Assembly (NCBI GenBank): GCA_030762935.1 | Contig: CM060895.1 | Span: 73,267,001-73,331,000 of the forward strand | Length of the DNA stretch: 64,000 nt | Direction: 5' to 3' | From: Hymenopus coronatus | Taxonomy: Eukaryota > Arthropoda > Insecta > Mantodea > Hymenopodidae | Translations under genes and position numbers: made by a program | Notes under the pieces: generated by a model | The model's database searches: none | Seen by the model: the letters and a program-made list of their open reading frames with translations, nothing else | What the model was told of the DNA's origin: nothing | In this document: in pieces, positions 1 to 12,000 of the stretch | Numbering within the stretch: position 1 is the stretch's first letter | How the letters are laid out: the number at the start of each line of letters is the position of its first letter

Positions 1-171
1 TCCAGTTTCCTTAGCGGATTATCGTAAGACAGGGAATCCCTTAAGGTTAGTTATCCGCATTGCAGCATGTAGGTATGTTTACAAAAACAATGCTAAATCA
101 GCAATTTAGTGCTGCCCAATCCTCCTTGCGTTACTTCCGTTAGCGTCGGCCAGGAACGCAGCTTTGTTGCT
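1..171. other. Unique flank left of the minisatellite
   Basis: No repeat monomer, ORF or recognisable motif is visible. The first recognisable monomer text begins near position 172. Confidence 0.5.
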
Positions 172-230
172 GTATCTTCTTGGCGTTAAAGACAATGTGT
201 TATCAAAGCCTGTACTTCTGTACTTCATGC

Positions 231-2940
231 GGCGTTTAATTGATGTGTCTTCTTGGCGTTAAAGACAATGTGTTAACAAAGCATATACTTCTGTACTTCA
301 TGAGGCGTTTTATTGATGTATCTTCTTGGCGTTAAAGACAAGTTGTTATCAAAGCCTGTACTTCTGTACCTCTTGAGGCGTTTTATTGACGTGTCTTCTT
401 GGCGTTAAAGACAATGTTTTATCAAAGCTATACTTCATGAGGCGTTTTATTGATGTATGTTCTTGGCGTTAAAGACAATTTGTTATCAAAGTCTGTACTT
501 CATGAGGCGTTTTACTGATGTATCTTCTTGGCGTTAAAGACAATGTGTTATCAAAGCCTTTACTTCATGAGCCGTTTTATTTATGTATCTTTTGGCGTTA
601 AAGACAATGTGTTATCAAAGTCTGTACTTCATGAGACGTTTTATTTATGTATCTTCTTGGCGTTAAAGACAATGTAATATCAAAGCCTGTATTTCTGTAC
701 TTCATGAAGCGTTTTATTGATGTATCTACTTGGTGTTAAAGACAATGTGTTATCAAAATCTGTACTTCATGAGCCGTTTTATTTATGTATCTTCTTGGCG
801 TTAAAGACAATGTGTTATCAAAGCCTGTTCTTCTGTACTTCATGAGGCGTTTTATTGCTGTATGTTCTTGGTGTTAAAGACAATGTGTTATCAAAGCCTG
901 TACTTCATGAGGTGATTTATTGATATATGTTCTTGGCGTTAAAGACATTGTGTTATCAAAGTCTGTACTTTATGAGGCGTTTTATTGATGTATCTTCGTG
1001 GCGTTAAAGACAATGTGTTATCAAAGTCTGTACTTCATGAGGCGTTTTATTGATGTACCTTCTTGGCGTTAAAGACAATGTGTTATCAAATCGTGTACTT
1101 CTGTACTTCATGACATATTGTTGATGTATTTTCTTGGCGTTAAAAACAATGTGTTATCAAAGCCTGCACTTCATGAGGCGTTTTATTGATGTATGTTCTT
1201 GGCGTTAAAGACAGTGTGTTATCAAAGTCTGTACTTCTGTACTTCATGAAGCGTTTAATTGATGTATCTTCTTGGCGTTAAAAACAATGTATTATCAAAG
1301 TCTGTACTTCTGTACTTCATGAGGTGTTTTTTTTTTTTTATGTATGTTCTAGCGCTAAAGACAATGTGTTATCAAAGTCTGTACTTCTGTACTTCATGAG
1401 GCGTTTAATTGATGTATCTTTTTGGCGTTAAAGACAATGTGTTATCAAAGTCTGTACTTCTGTGGTTCATGAGGCGTTTTAGTGATGTATGTTCTTGGCG
1501 TTAAAGACAATGCGTTATCAAAGTCAGTACTTCTGTACTTCATAAGGCGTTTAATTGATGTATCTTTTTGGCGTTAAAGACAATGTGTTATCAAATCCTG
1601 TACTTCATGAGGTGTTTTATTGATGTATGTTCTTGGCCTTAAAGGCAAAGTGTTATCAAAGCCTGTACTTCTGTACTTCATGAGGCGTTTTATTGATGTA
1701 TGTTGTGGCGTTAAAGACAATGTGTTATCAAAACCTGTACTGCTGTACTTCATGAGGCGTTCTATGGATGTATGTTCTAGCGTTAAAGAAAATGTGTTAT
1801 CAAAGCCTGTACTTCTGTACTTCATGAGGCGTTTTATTGATGTATGTTCTGGCGTTAAAGACAATGTGTTTTCAAAGCCTGTACTTCTGTACTTCATGAG
1901 GCGTTTTATTGATGTATGTTCTGGCGTTAAAGACAATGTGTTTTCAAAGCCTGTACTTCTGTACTTCATGAGGCGTTTTATTGATGTATGTTCTGGCGTT
2001 AAAGACAATGTGTTTTCAAAGCCTGTACTTCTGTACTTCATGAGGCGTTTTATTGTATGTTGTGGCGTTAAAGACAATGTGTTATCAAAGCTATACTTCA
2101 CGAGGCGTTTTATTGATGTATCTTCTTGGCGTTAAAGACAATGTGTTATGCAAGTCTGTACTTCATGAGGCGTTTTATTGATGTATGTTCTTGGCGTTAA
2201 AGGCAATATGTTATCAAATCCTGTACTTCATTGGGTGTTTTATTGATGTATGTTCTTGGCCTTAATGCCAATGTATTATCAAAGCCTGTACTTCTGTACT
2301 TCATGAGGTGTTTTATTGATGTATGTTCTTGGCCTTAAAGGCAAAGTGTTATCAAAGCCTGTACTTCTGTACTTCATGAGGCGTTTTATTGATGTATGTT
2401 CTGGCGTTAAAGACAATGAGTTTTCAAAGCCTGTACTTCTGTACTTCATGAGGCGTTCTATTGATGTATGTTCTGGCGTTACAGACAATGTGCTATCAAA
2501 GCTATACTTCATGAGGCGTTTTATTGATGTATGTTCTGGCGTTAAAGACAATGTGTTTTCAAAGCTTGTACTTCTGTACTTCATGAGGCGTTTTATTGAT
2601 GTATCTTCTTGGCGTTAAAAACAATGTGATATCAAAGCCTGTACTTCTGTAGTTCATGAGGAGTTTCATTGATGTATGTTCTGGCGTTAAAGACAATGTA
2701 TTTTCAAAGCCTGTACTTCTGTACTTCATGAGGCGTTTTATTGATGTATGTTGTGGCGTTAAAGACAATGTGTTAGCAAAGCCTGTATTTCTGTACTTCA
2801 TGATGCGTTTTATTGATGTATCTTTTTGGCGATAAAGTCAATGTGTTATCAAAGTCTGGACTTCATGAGGCGTTTTTTGAAGTATGTTCTTGGTGTTGAA
2901 GACAATGTGTTATCAAAGCCTGTACTTCTGTACTTCATGC
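231..2940. repeat. Higher-order repeat copy 1 (2710 bp)
   Basis: The copy runs from a diagnostic GCGGCGTTTAATTGATGTGT junction to the next occurrence of that junction. Variant monomers occur in the same order as in copies 2 and 3. It holds one extra 72-bp monomer in the block around 1850-2060: four consecutive TTCTGGCG/TTTTCAAAG-type units where copies 2 and 3 have three. This explains most of the 75-bp length difference. Confidence 0.9.
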
Positions 2941-5575
2941 GGCGTTTAATTGATGTGTCTTCTTGGCGTTAAAGACAATGTGTTAACAAAGCATATACTT
3001 CTGTACTTCATGAGGCGTTTTATTGATGTATCTTCTTGGCGTTAAAGACAAGTTGTTATCAAAGCCTGTACTTCTGTACCTCTTGAGGCGTTTTATTGAC
3101 GTGTCTTCTTGGCGTTAAAGACAATGTTTTATCAAAGCTATACTTCATGAGGCGTTTTATTGATGTATGTTCTTGGCGTTAAAGACAATGTGTTATCAAA
3201 GACTGTACTTCATGAGGCGTTTTACTGATGTATCTTCTTGGCGTTAAAGACAATGTGTTATCAAAGCCTTTACTTCATGAGCCGTTTTATTTATGTATCT
3301 TTTGGCGTTAAAGACAATGTGTTATCAAAGTCTGTACTTCATGAGACGTTTTATTTATGTATCTTCTTGGCGTTAAAGACAATGTAATATCAAAGCCTGT
3401 ATTTCTGTACTTCATGAAGCGTTTTATTGATGTATCTACTTGGTGTTAAAGACAATGTGTTATCAAAATCTGTACTTCATGAGCCGTTTTATTTATGTAT
3501 CTTCTTGGCGTTAAAGACAATGTGTTATCAAAGCCTGTTCTTCTGTACTTCATGAGGCGTTTTATTGCTGTATGTTCTTGGTGTTAAAGACAATGTGTTA
3601 TCAAAGCCTGTACTTCATGAGGTGATTTATTGATATATGTTCTTGGCGTTAAAGACATTGTGTTATCAAAGTCTGTACTTTATGAGGCGTTTTATTGATG
3701 TATCTTCGTGGCGTTAAAGACAATGTGTTATCAAAGTCTGTACATCATGAGGCGTTTTATTGATGTACCTTCTTGGCGTTAAAGACAATGTGTTATCAAA
3801 TCGTGTACTTCTGTACTTCATGACATATTGTTGATGTATTTTCTTGGCGTTAAAAGCAATGTGTTATCAAAGCCTGCACTTCATGAGGCGTTTTATTGAT
3901 GTATGTTCTTGGCGTTAAAGACAGTGTGTTATCAAAGTCTGTACTTCTGTACTTCATGAAGCGTTTAATTGATGTATCTTCTTGGCGTTAAAAACAATGT
4001 ATTATCAAAGTCTGTACTTCTGTACTTCATGAGGTGTTTTTTTTTTATGTATGTTCTAGCGCTAAAGACAATGTGTTATCAAAGTCTGTACTTCTGTACT
4101 TCATGAGGCGTTTAATTGATGTATCTTTTTGGCGTTAAAGACAATGTGTTATCAAAGTCTGTACTTCTGTAGTTCATGAGGCGTTTTAGTGATGTATGTT
4201 CTTGGCGTTAAAGACAATGCGTTATCAAAGTCAGTACTTCTGTACTTCATAAGGCGTTTAATTGATGTATCTTTTTGGCGTTAAAGAGAATGTGTTATCA
4301 AATCCTGTACTTCATGAGGTGTTTTATTGATGTATGTTCTTGGCCTTAAAGGCAAAGTGTTATCAAAGCCTGTACTTCTGTACTTCATGAGGCGTTTTAT
4401 TGATGTATGTTGTGGCGTTAAAGACAATGTGTTATCAAAGCCTGTACTGCTGTACTTCATGAGGCGTTCTATGGATGTATGTTCTAGCGTTAAAGAAAAT
4501 GTGTTATCAAAGCCTGTACTTCTGTACTTCATGAGGCGTTTTATTGATGTATGTTCTGGCGTTAAAGACAATGTGTTTTCAAAGCCTGTACTTCTGTACT
4601 TCATGAGGCGTTTTATTGATGTATGTTCTGGCGTTAAAGACAATGTGTTTTCAAAGCCTGTACTTCTGTACATCATGAGGCGTTTTATTGTATGTTGTGG
4701 CGTTAAAGACAATGTGTTATCAAAGCTATACTTCACGAGGCGTTTTATTGATGTATCTTCTTGGCGTTAAAGACAATGTGTTATGCAAGTCTGTACTTCA
4801 TGAGGCGTTTTATTGATGTATGTTCTTGGCGTTAAAGGCAATATGTTATCAAATCCTGTACTTCATTGGGTGTTTTATTGATGTATGTTCTTGGCCTTAA
4901 TGCCAATGTATTATCAAAGCCTGTACTTCTGTACTTCATGAGGTGTTTTATTGATGTATGTTCTTGGCCTTAAAGGCAAAGTGTTATCAAAGCCTGTACT
5001 TCTGTACTTCATGAGGCGTTTTATTGATGTATGTTCTGGCGTTAAAGACAATGAGTTTTCAAAGCCTGTACTTCTGTACTTCATGAGGCGTTCTATTGAT
5101 GTATGTTCTGGCGTTACAGACAATGTGCTATCAAAGCTATACTTCATGAGGCGTTTTATTGATGTATGTTCTGGCGTTAAAGACAATGTGTTTTCAAAGC
5201 TTGTACTTCTGTACTTCATGAGGCGTTTTATTGATGTATCTTCTTGGCGTTAAAAACAATGTGATATCAAAGCCTGTACTTCTGTAGTTCATGAGGAGTT
5301 TCATTGATGTATGTTCTGGCGTTAAAGACAATGTATTTTCAAAGCCTGTACTTCTGTACTTCATGAGGCGTTTTATTGATGTATGTTGTGGCGTTAAAGA
5401 CAATGTGTTAGCAAAGCCTGTATTTCTGTACTTCATGATGCGTTTTATTGATGTATCTTTTTGGCGATAAAGTCAATGTGTTATCAAAGTCTGGACTTCA
5501 TGAGGCGTTTTTTGAAGTATGTTCTTGGTGTTGAAGACAATGTGTTATCAAAGCCTGTACTTCTGTACTTCATGC
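2941..5575. repeat. Higher-order repeat copy 2 (2635 bp)
   Basis: Nearly identical in monomer order and sequence to copy 1 (offset 2710) and copy 3 (offset 2635-2638). Visible differences are isolated substitutions, for example near 3201, 3744 and 4671, and a shorter T-run near 4037. The extra 72-bp unit of copy 1 is absent. Confidence 0.9.
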
Positions 5576-8213
5576 GGCGTTTAATTGATGTGTCTTCTTG
5601 GCGTTAAAGACAATGTGTTAACAAAGCATATACTTCTGTACTTCATGAGGCGTTTTATTGATGTATCTTCTTGGCGTTAAAGACAAGTTGTTATCAAAGC
5701 CTGTACTTCTGTACCTCTTGAGGCGTTTTATTGACGTGTCTTCTTGGCGTTAAAGACAATGTTTTATCAAAGCTATACTTCATGAGGCGTTTTATTGATG
5801 TATGTTCTTGGCGTTAAAGACAATGTGTTATCAAAGTCTGTACTTCATGAGGCGTTTTACTGATGTATCTTCTTGGCGTTAAAGACAATGTGTTATCAAA
5901 GCCTTTACTTCATGAGCCGTTTTATTTATGTATCTTTTGGCGTTAAAGACAATGTGTTATCAAAGTCTGTACTTCATGAGACGTTTTATTTATGTATCTT
6001 CTTGGCGTTAAAGACTATGTAATATCAAAGCCTGTATTTCTGTACTTCATGAAGCGTTTTATTGATGTATCTACTTGGTGTTAAAGACAATGTGTTATCA
6101 AAATCTGTACTTCATGAGCCGTTTTATTTATGTATCTTCTTGGCGTTAAAGACAATGTGTTATCAAAGCCTGTTCTTCTGTACTTCATGAGGCGTTTTAT
6201 TGCTGTATGTTCTTGGTGTTAAAGACAATGTGTTATCAAAGCCTGTACTTCATGAGGTGATTTATTGATATATGTTCTTGGCGTTAAAGACATTGTGTTA
6301 TCAAAGTCTGTACTTTATGAGGCGTTTTATTGATGTATCTTCGTGGCGTTAAAGACAATGTGTTATCAAAGTCTGTACTTCATGAGGCGTTTTATTGATG
6401 TACCTTCTTGGCGTTAAAGACAATGTGTTATCAAATCGTGTACTTCTGTACTTCATGACATATTGTTGATGTATTTTCTTGGCGTTAAAAACAATGTGTT
6501 ATCAAAGCCTGCACTTCATGAGGCGTTTTATTGATGTATGTTCTTGGCGTTAAAGACAGTGTGTTATCAAAGTCTGTACTTCTGTACTTCATGAAGCGTT
6601 TAATTGATGTATCTTCTTGGCGTTAAAAACAATGTATTATCAAAGTCTGTACTTCTGTACTTCATGAGGTGTTTTTTTTTTTTTATGTATGTTCTAGCGC
6701 TAAAGACAATGTGTTATCAAAGTCTGTACTTCTGTACTTCATGAGGCGTTTAATTGATGTATCTTTTTGGCGTTAAAGACAATGTGTTATCAAAGTCTGT
6801 ACTTCTGTAGTTCATGAGGCGTTTTAGTGATGTATGTTCTTGGCGTTAAAGACAATGCGTTATCAAAGTCAGTACTTCTGTACTTCATAAGGCGTTTAAT
6901 TGATGTATCTTTTTGGCGTTAAAGACAATGTGTTATCAAATCCTGTACTTCATGAGGTGTTTTATTGATGTATGTTCTTGGCCTTAAAGGCAAAGTGTTA
7001 TCAAAGCCTGTACTTCTGTACTTCATGAGGCGTTTTATTGATGTATGTTGTGGCGTTAAAGACAATGTGTTATCAAAGCCTGTACTTCTGTACTTCATGA
7101 GGCGTTCTATTGATGTATGTTCTAGCGTTAAAGAAAATGTGTTATCAAAGCCTGTACTTCTGTACTTCATGAGGCGTTTTATTGATGTATGTTCTGGCGT
7201 TAAAGACAATGTGTTTTCAAAGCCTGTACTTCTGTACTTCATGAGGCGTTTTATTGATGTATGTTCTGGCGTTAAAGACAATGTGTTTTCAAAGCCTGTA
7301 CTTCTGTACTTCATGAGGCGTTTTATTGTATGTTGTGGCGTTAAAGACAATGTGTTATCAAAGCTATACTTCACGAGGCGTTTTATTGATGTATCTTCTT
7401 GGCGTTAAAGACAATGTGTTATGCAGGTCTGTACTTCATGAGGCGTTTTATTGATGTATGTTCTTGGCGTTAAAGGCAATATGTTATCAAATCCTGTACT
7501 TCATTGGGTGTTTTATTGATGTATGTTCTTGGCCTTAATGCCAATGTATTATCAAAGCCTGTACTTCTGTACTTCATGAGGTGTTTTATTGATGTATGTT
7601 CTTGGCCTTAAAGGCAAAGTGTTATCAAAGCCTGTACTTCTGTACTTCATGAGGCGTTTTATTGATGTATGTTCTGGCGTTAAAGACAATGAGTTTTCAA
7701 AGCCTGTACTTCTGTACTTCATGAGGCGTTCTATTGATGTATGTTCTGGCGTTACAGACAATGTGCTATCAAAGCTATACTTCATGAGGCGTTTTATTGA
7801 TGTATGTTCTGGCGTTAAAGACAATGTGTTTTCAAAGCTTGTACTTCTGTACTTCATGAGGCGTTTTATTGATGTATCTTCTTGGCGTTAAAAACAATGT
7901 GATATCAAAGCCTGTACTTCTGTAGTTCATGAGGAGTTTCATTGATGTATGTTCTGGCGTTAAAGACAATGTATTTTCAAAGCCTGTACTTCTGTACTTC
8001 ATGAGGCGTTTTATTGATGTATGTTGTGGCGTTAAAGACAATGTGTTAGCAAAGCCTGTATTTCTGTACTTCATGATGCGTTTTATTGATGTATCTTTTT
8101 GGCGATAAAGTCAATGTGTTATCAAAGTCTGGACTTCATGAGGCGTTTTTTGAAGTATGTTCTTGGTGTTGAAGACAATGTGTTATCAAAGCCTGTACTT
8201 CTGTACTTCATGA
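5576..8213. repeat. Higher-order repeat copy 3 (2638 bp)
   Basis: Third copy of the same ordered monomer series. It ends where the array should re-enter the GCGGCGTTTAATTG monomer but instead has GAGGCGTTTTATTG. From there the order changes to the short secondary repeat. Confidence 0.9.
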
Positions 8214-8806
8214 GGCGTTTTATTGATGTATGTTCTGGCGTTAATGACAATGTGGTATCAAATCCTGTACTTCTGTACTTCATGACGTGTTTTATTTGTG
8301 TATGTTCTTGGCGTTAAAGACAATGTGTTATCTAAGTCTGTACTTCTGTACTTCATGAGGCGTTTTATTGATGTATGTTGTGGCGTTAAAGACAATGTGT
8401 TATCAAAGCCTGTATTTCTGTACTTCATGAGGCGTTTTATTGATGTATCTTCTTGGCGATAAAGTCAATGTGTTATCAAAGTCTGGACTTCATGAGGCGT
8501 TTTTTGAAGTATGTTCTTGGTGTTGAAGACAATGTGTTATCAAAGCCTGTACTTCTGTACTTCATGAGGCGTTTTATTGATGTATGTTCTGGCGTTAATG
8601 ACAATGTGGTATCAAAGCCTGTACTTCTGTACTTCATGACGTGTTTTATTTGTGCATGTTCTTGGCGTTAAAGACAATGTGTTATCTAAGTCTGTACTTC
8701 TGTACTTCATGAGGCGTTTTATTGATGTATGTTGTGGCGTTAAAGACAATGTGTTATCAAAGCCTGTATTTCTGTACTTCATGAGGCGTTTTATTGATGT
8801 ATCTTC
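8099..8806. repeat. Secondary 354-bp higher-order duplication
   Basis: The five-monomer block beginning GGCGATAAAGTCAATGTG recurs at an offset of exactly 354 bp (8099 and 8453). Both copies carry the same diagnostic variants, TCTGGACTTCATG, GTTAATGACAATGTGGTATC and CATGACGTGTTTTATTTG, with only a couple of substitutions. Its source monomer also occurs once at the end of each large higher-order copy, so this block was probably amplified from the array edge. Confidence 0.85.
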
Positions 8807-8929
8807 TTGGCGATAAAGACAATGTGTTATCTAAGTCTGTACTTCTGTACTTCATGAGGCGTTTTATTTGTGTATGTTCTTGGCGTTAAAGACAATGTGC
8901 TATCTAAGTATGTATTTCTGTACTTCATG

Positions 8930-8941
8930 AGGCGTTTTATT
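8930..8941. other. Target-site duplication, left copy (LINE in array)
   Basis: AGGCGTTTTATT here is repeated at 14317-14328. The monomer phase stops at TTTTAT on the left and restarts at AGGCGTTTTATTGATG on the right. About 11 bp (12 with an ambiguous T) of monomer are therefore present twice, as expected for target-primed LINE insertion. Confidence 0.85.
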
Positions 8942-8994
8942 TTAATTGTTTTTATTTTATTTTATTTATTTTTTATTTTATTTTATTTAATGTC
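8941..8994 (-). repeat. LINE 3' tail of short A-rich repeats
   Basis: Read on the minus strand this is an imperfect run of AAAAT/AAATA units directly next to the duplicated target. I-type elements often end in short simple repeats rather than a pure poly(A). Confidence 0.75.
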
Positions 8995-9065
8995 GCTTTA
9001 ACAACAAGGTGAAATCGCGACTACAATACTTTTTACAATTTTTGACATAAATGTGTTTCATTTAG

Positions 9066-12000
9066 AAAGTTTAGTTAATTCTTCGAGAAGGCTGGATCAC
9101 TAAGAGTGGTTACTATATTTGCCCGAATACAGCTTCTAATTCTTGCAACACCGTAGAAACGGCAGCGGTGAGAATGTGAGTGACTGTAAGCGGAGAGTGA
9201 CAATAGTTGCACTTGGGGGGGAAGATCGTCGGACAGAAGATAAGAATGAGTGAGAGCAGTGTGTCCGAGACGTAGGCGAGATAGTAGAACTTGATGACAA
9301 CGTTTGTAATGTGTGAGTGGATAAATAGGAGTGGAAAGAGGACAGGCATCACGTTGTTTGTCTCTAGTTGAGTTGAACCACTGTTGTTTCTATTGCCGGA
9401 GAATGGTGCCACGCATAAAACGGTTGAAGTCTTGGTGAGGAATCCTGAGGTCCAATAAGTTGGGCGGGTGTCCTGTTGCTTCCTTAGCTGCAGCATCGGC
9501 GTTCTCATTCCCGGGGATGCCATAATGGGAAGGTACCCACACAAGCAGGACCTGTTTGCCCGAGATAGATAATCTATGATAGAGTAACTGAATGTAAAGC
9601 ACCAGGTTGTTGGTTGGAGTTCGCTGTTGAAGACTGAGAAGAGCACTCATCAAATCTGTGTAGATGGTGAAGGAGAGAGCAGTGGCTTCAAGGACGTACT
9701 CCAAAGCGAGACGAATAGCTATCAGTTCACAAGAGAATATAGATAGAAATTGAGGTAAGCCGTATAGCAAGGTTTTATGTGGTAACTTCACAGCACAACC
9801 GCAACGATTTTCACATTTGGAGCCATTTGTGTAAATTTGTTGTGATGCGGAGTGTGAGATATAAAGGGCTCTGAATAAACGGTGATAGACTGAAGTATCT
9901 GTACTGTTTTTGTTGTAACGCGCCATGGAAATATCTATGGTAGGTAGTTGTAACTTCCAAGGAATATGGTCAAGGGTGAAGGAGCAGGAGACCATTGGCG
10001 GAATATCCAATTGGCACTCTTGCAGAAAAAGTAGAATTCTCTGGGAGAAGGGTACAAAACGACGTTGACTATGAGCACATATGCTTTGGGACTTGGCAGG
10101 AAAAACATGGTTGAAATCTGTTGATGGACTCCTGGAGGCAGTTCGTGTAGCGTATATGAGACTTAAGGCCTTCCTCCTCGTATTCAGCGGAGGTTCATTT
10201 GCTTCGATTTGGAGACTGCTTACAGGACTGGTGTGAAAAGCACCCAAGCAGATCCTCAGCGCCGAAGATTGAATACTATTGAGCATTTTCAGGCTTGTTG
10301 GATTGGCTGAATGATATATAATGCAGCCGTAGTCCAACTTGGGAAGTATAATTATTCTATATGTTCGAAGTAGTACTGTGAAGTCAGCTCCCCAAGTTTT
10401 GGCTGCCGTTGTTTTCATGACATTTACACGTCGAAAACATTCTGCTCTCAAGAGCTTTAAGTGTGTGATCCAGTTTAGGCGGTGATCAAAATGCAGCCCT
10501 AGAATGAGGACAGTGGATACTGTAGGAATTGTCTGGTTCCCTAGAAAAAGGAAAGGCGGCGATGATTGCCCACGAGAACGACTGAACAGAATGCATCGGC
10601 TCTTAGTGGCAGAGAATTTGAATCCGATACTATTGCTCCATTGCTGTAATTTGTAGAGTGTATTTTGGACTAGTTCCTGGGTAGTCTGTACATTCTTTCC
10701 ACTGCAAAATATAGTTAGGTCATCCGCAAAGAGACAAGCTCTTACAGGTGGCTGGAGGCAGGAATTCACATCATTGATGGCTACTAAGTAGAGTGTCACA
10801 CTAAGAACAGGTCCTTGTGGTATTCCGTTGTCAATGTTGACGCTTTGGGATAGAACACCGTTAGCACGAACGCTGATTTTCCGGTTTTGGAGAAAATTGT
10901 AAATGAATGCAATCATGTTTCCTGTGACGTCATGTTTCATTAATGTGCGAATGATGTGATCGCGCCAGACAGTATCGTAAGCCTTTTCGATATCCAAGCT
11001 AACAAAAATGGTATGTTGACTGCTCAAGAAGGCTTCGGCAATGTAGGATTCTAGCAGTAGGAATGCATCAGTTGCGGAACGGTATTTTCTGAAACCATAT
11101 TTGATGTCTGCAAAAAATGTTTTGCATTCTAAATACCAACGTAAACGGCGATTGATAATCTTCTCCAGCAGCTTACATAGGGTACAGGTAAGTGAAATTG
11201 GACGGTAATTGTAGGGAAGAGAGTGGTCTTTATTAGGTTTAGGAATAGGTACCACGATGGAGCTATGCCATTGATTAGGAAAAAACTGATTAACCTATAG
11301 GTAGTTATAAATATCTAATATGTAGGAAAGACCAGCTGTTGGCAGATGGTGTAGGAATGCATATGGGACACTGTCTGGTCCTGGACTTTTGCTGATGCAA
11401 CACTTTAATTCATACAGTAGTTCTTTCATCGTGAGTTCTTCGTTGAACATTTGATTGCTGTTTGTAAATATCATCTGCAGATCTAATGTTGGAGTCTTAT
11501 TTTTAGTGTGGAGAAATTCAAGATCATAATGGGAGTCACTGGAAGCATCAGAAAATGTGCTTGCCAAGGTATTAGCTATTACCAGAGGGTCGGTAATAGG
11601 CGCACTTGAAGTAGGTGTTCGAAGATGAGATATCACCTGTGAGGAGCGGTTGCCACAGAGAGTGTGTAGTTTATGCCACAATTGGGATTGAGGAGCATTA
11701 GCGCTTAGTGTAGATAGAAACTGAAGCCAAGAACGCTGTTTGCTTTCTTTCATCTCCCGACGAGCCGCAGCTCGGAGACGCTTGAAGGCGCACTTCGAGT
11801 GTAGGTTGACGTTTGTATTTGTAATATGAATGGTTTTTGTTCCGGATTGCTTCGGCGCACTGATCATTCCACCATGGTACACGGCGTTTACCTGAAACAT
11901 TTCCGTTAAAGGAATGCTGAGACGTCCTTGCTGAAGTATGGTTGTAGAGAACATATGAATAAGGTCATCTACGTCCATTTGTGGGGAAATATCCGGTTGC

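Larger units (their letters stand above)
172..8940. repeat. Minisatellite array with 65-73 bp monomers
   Basis: Roughly 120 monomers stand head to tail. A typical unit starts GAGGCGTTTTATTGATGTAT, continues through GGCGTTAAAGACAATGTGTT and ends TGTACTTCTGTACTTCAT. Length varies in a few defined ways: one or two copies of the short TGTACTTC module (about 65 or 73 bp), a TTCTTGGCG to TTCTGGCG change that gives 72 bp, and a T-run of variable length. Runs of 72-bp units keep both strands open in all three higher-order copies, which explains the ORF-like translations here (24-residue repeats on each strand). I see no sign that they are genes. The array is cut at 8940 by a LINE and resumes at 14317. 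Confidence 0.95.

Noticed and set aside
1574..8671. Repetitive open frames of 72-175 codons on both strands
   Set aside because: They are translations of 72-bp minisatellite units, overlap each other on opposite strands, and stop whenever a unit of another length occurs.
172..8940. CRISPR-like array
   Set aside because: No alternation of constant repeats and unique spacers; the whole monomer repeats. The sequence is eukaryotic.
8941..8994. Telomere-like or other simple array
   Set aside because: The units are AAAAT-type and lie at the 3' end of a LINE, as expected for its tail.
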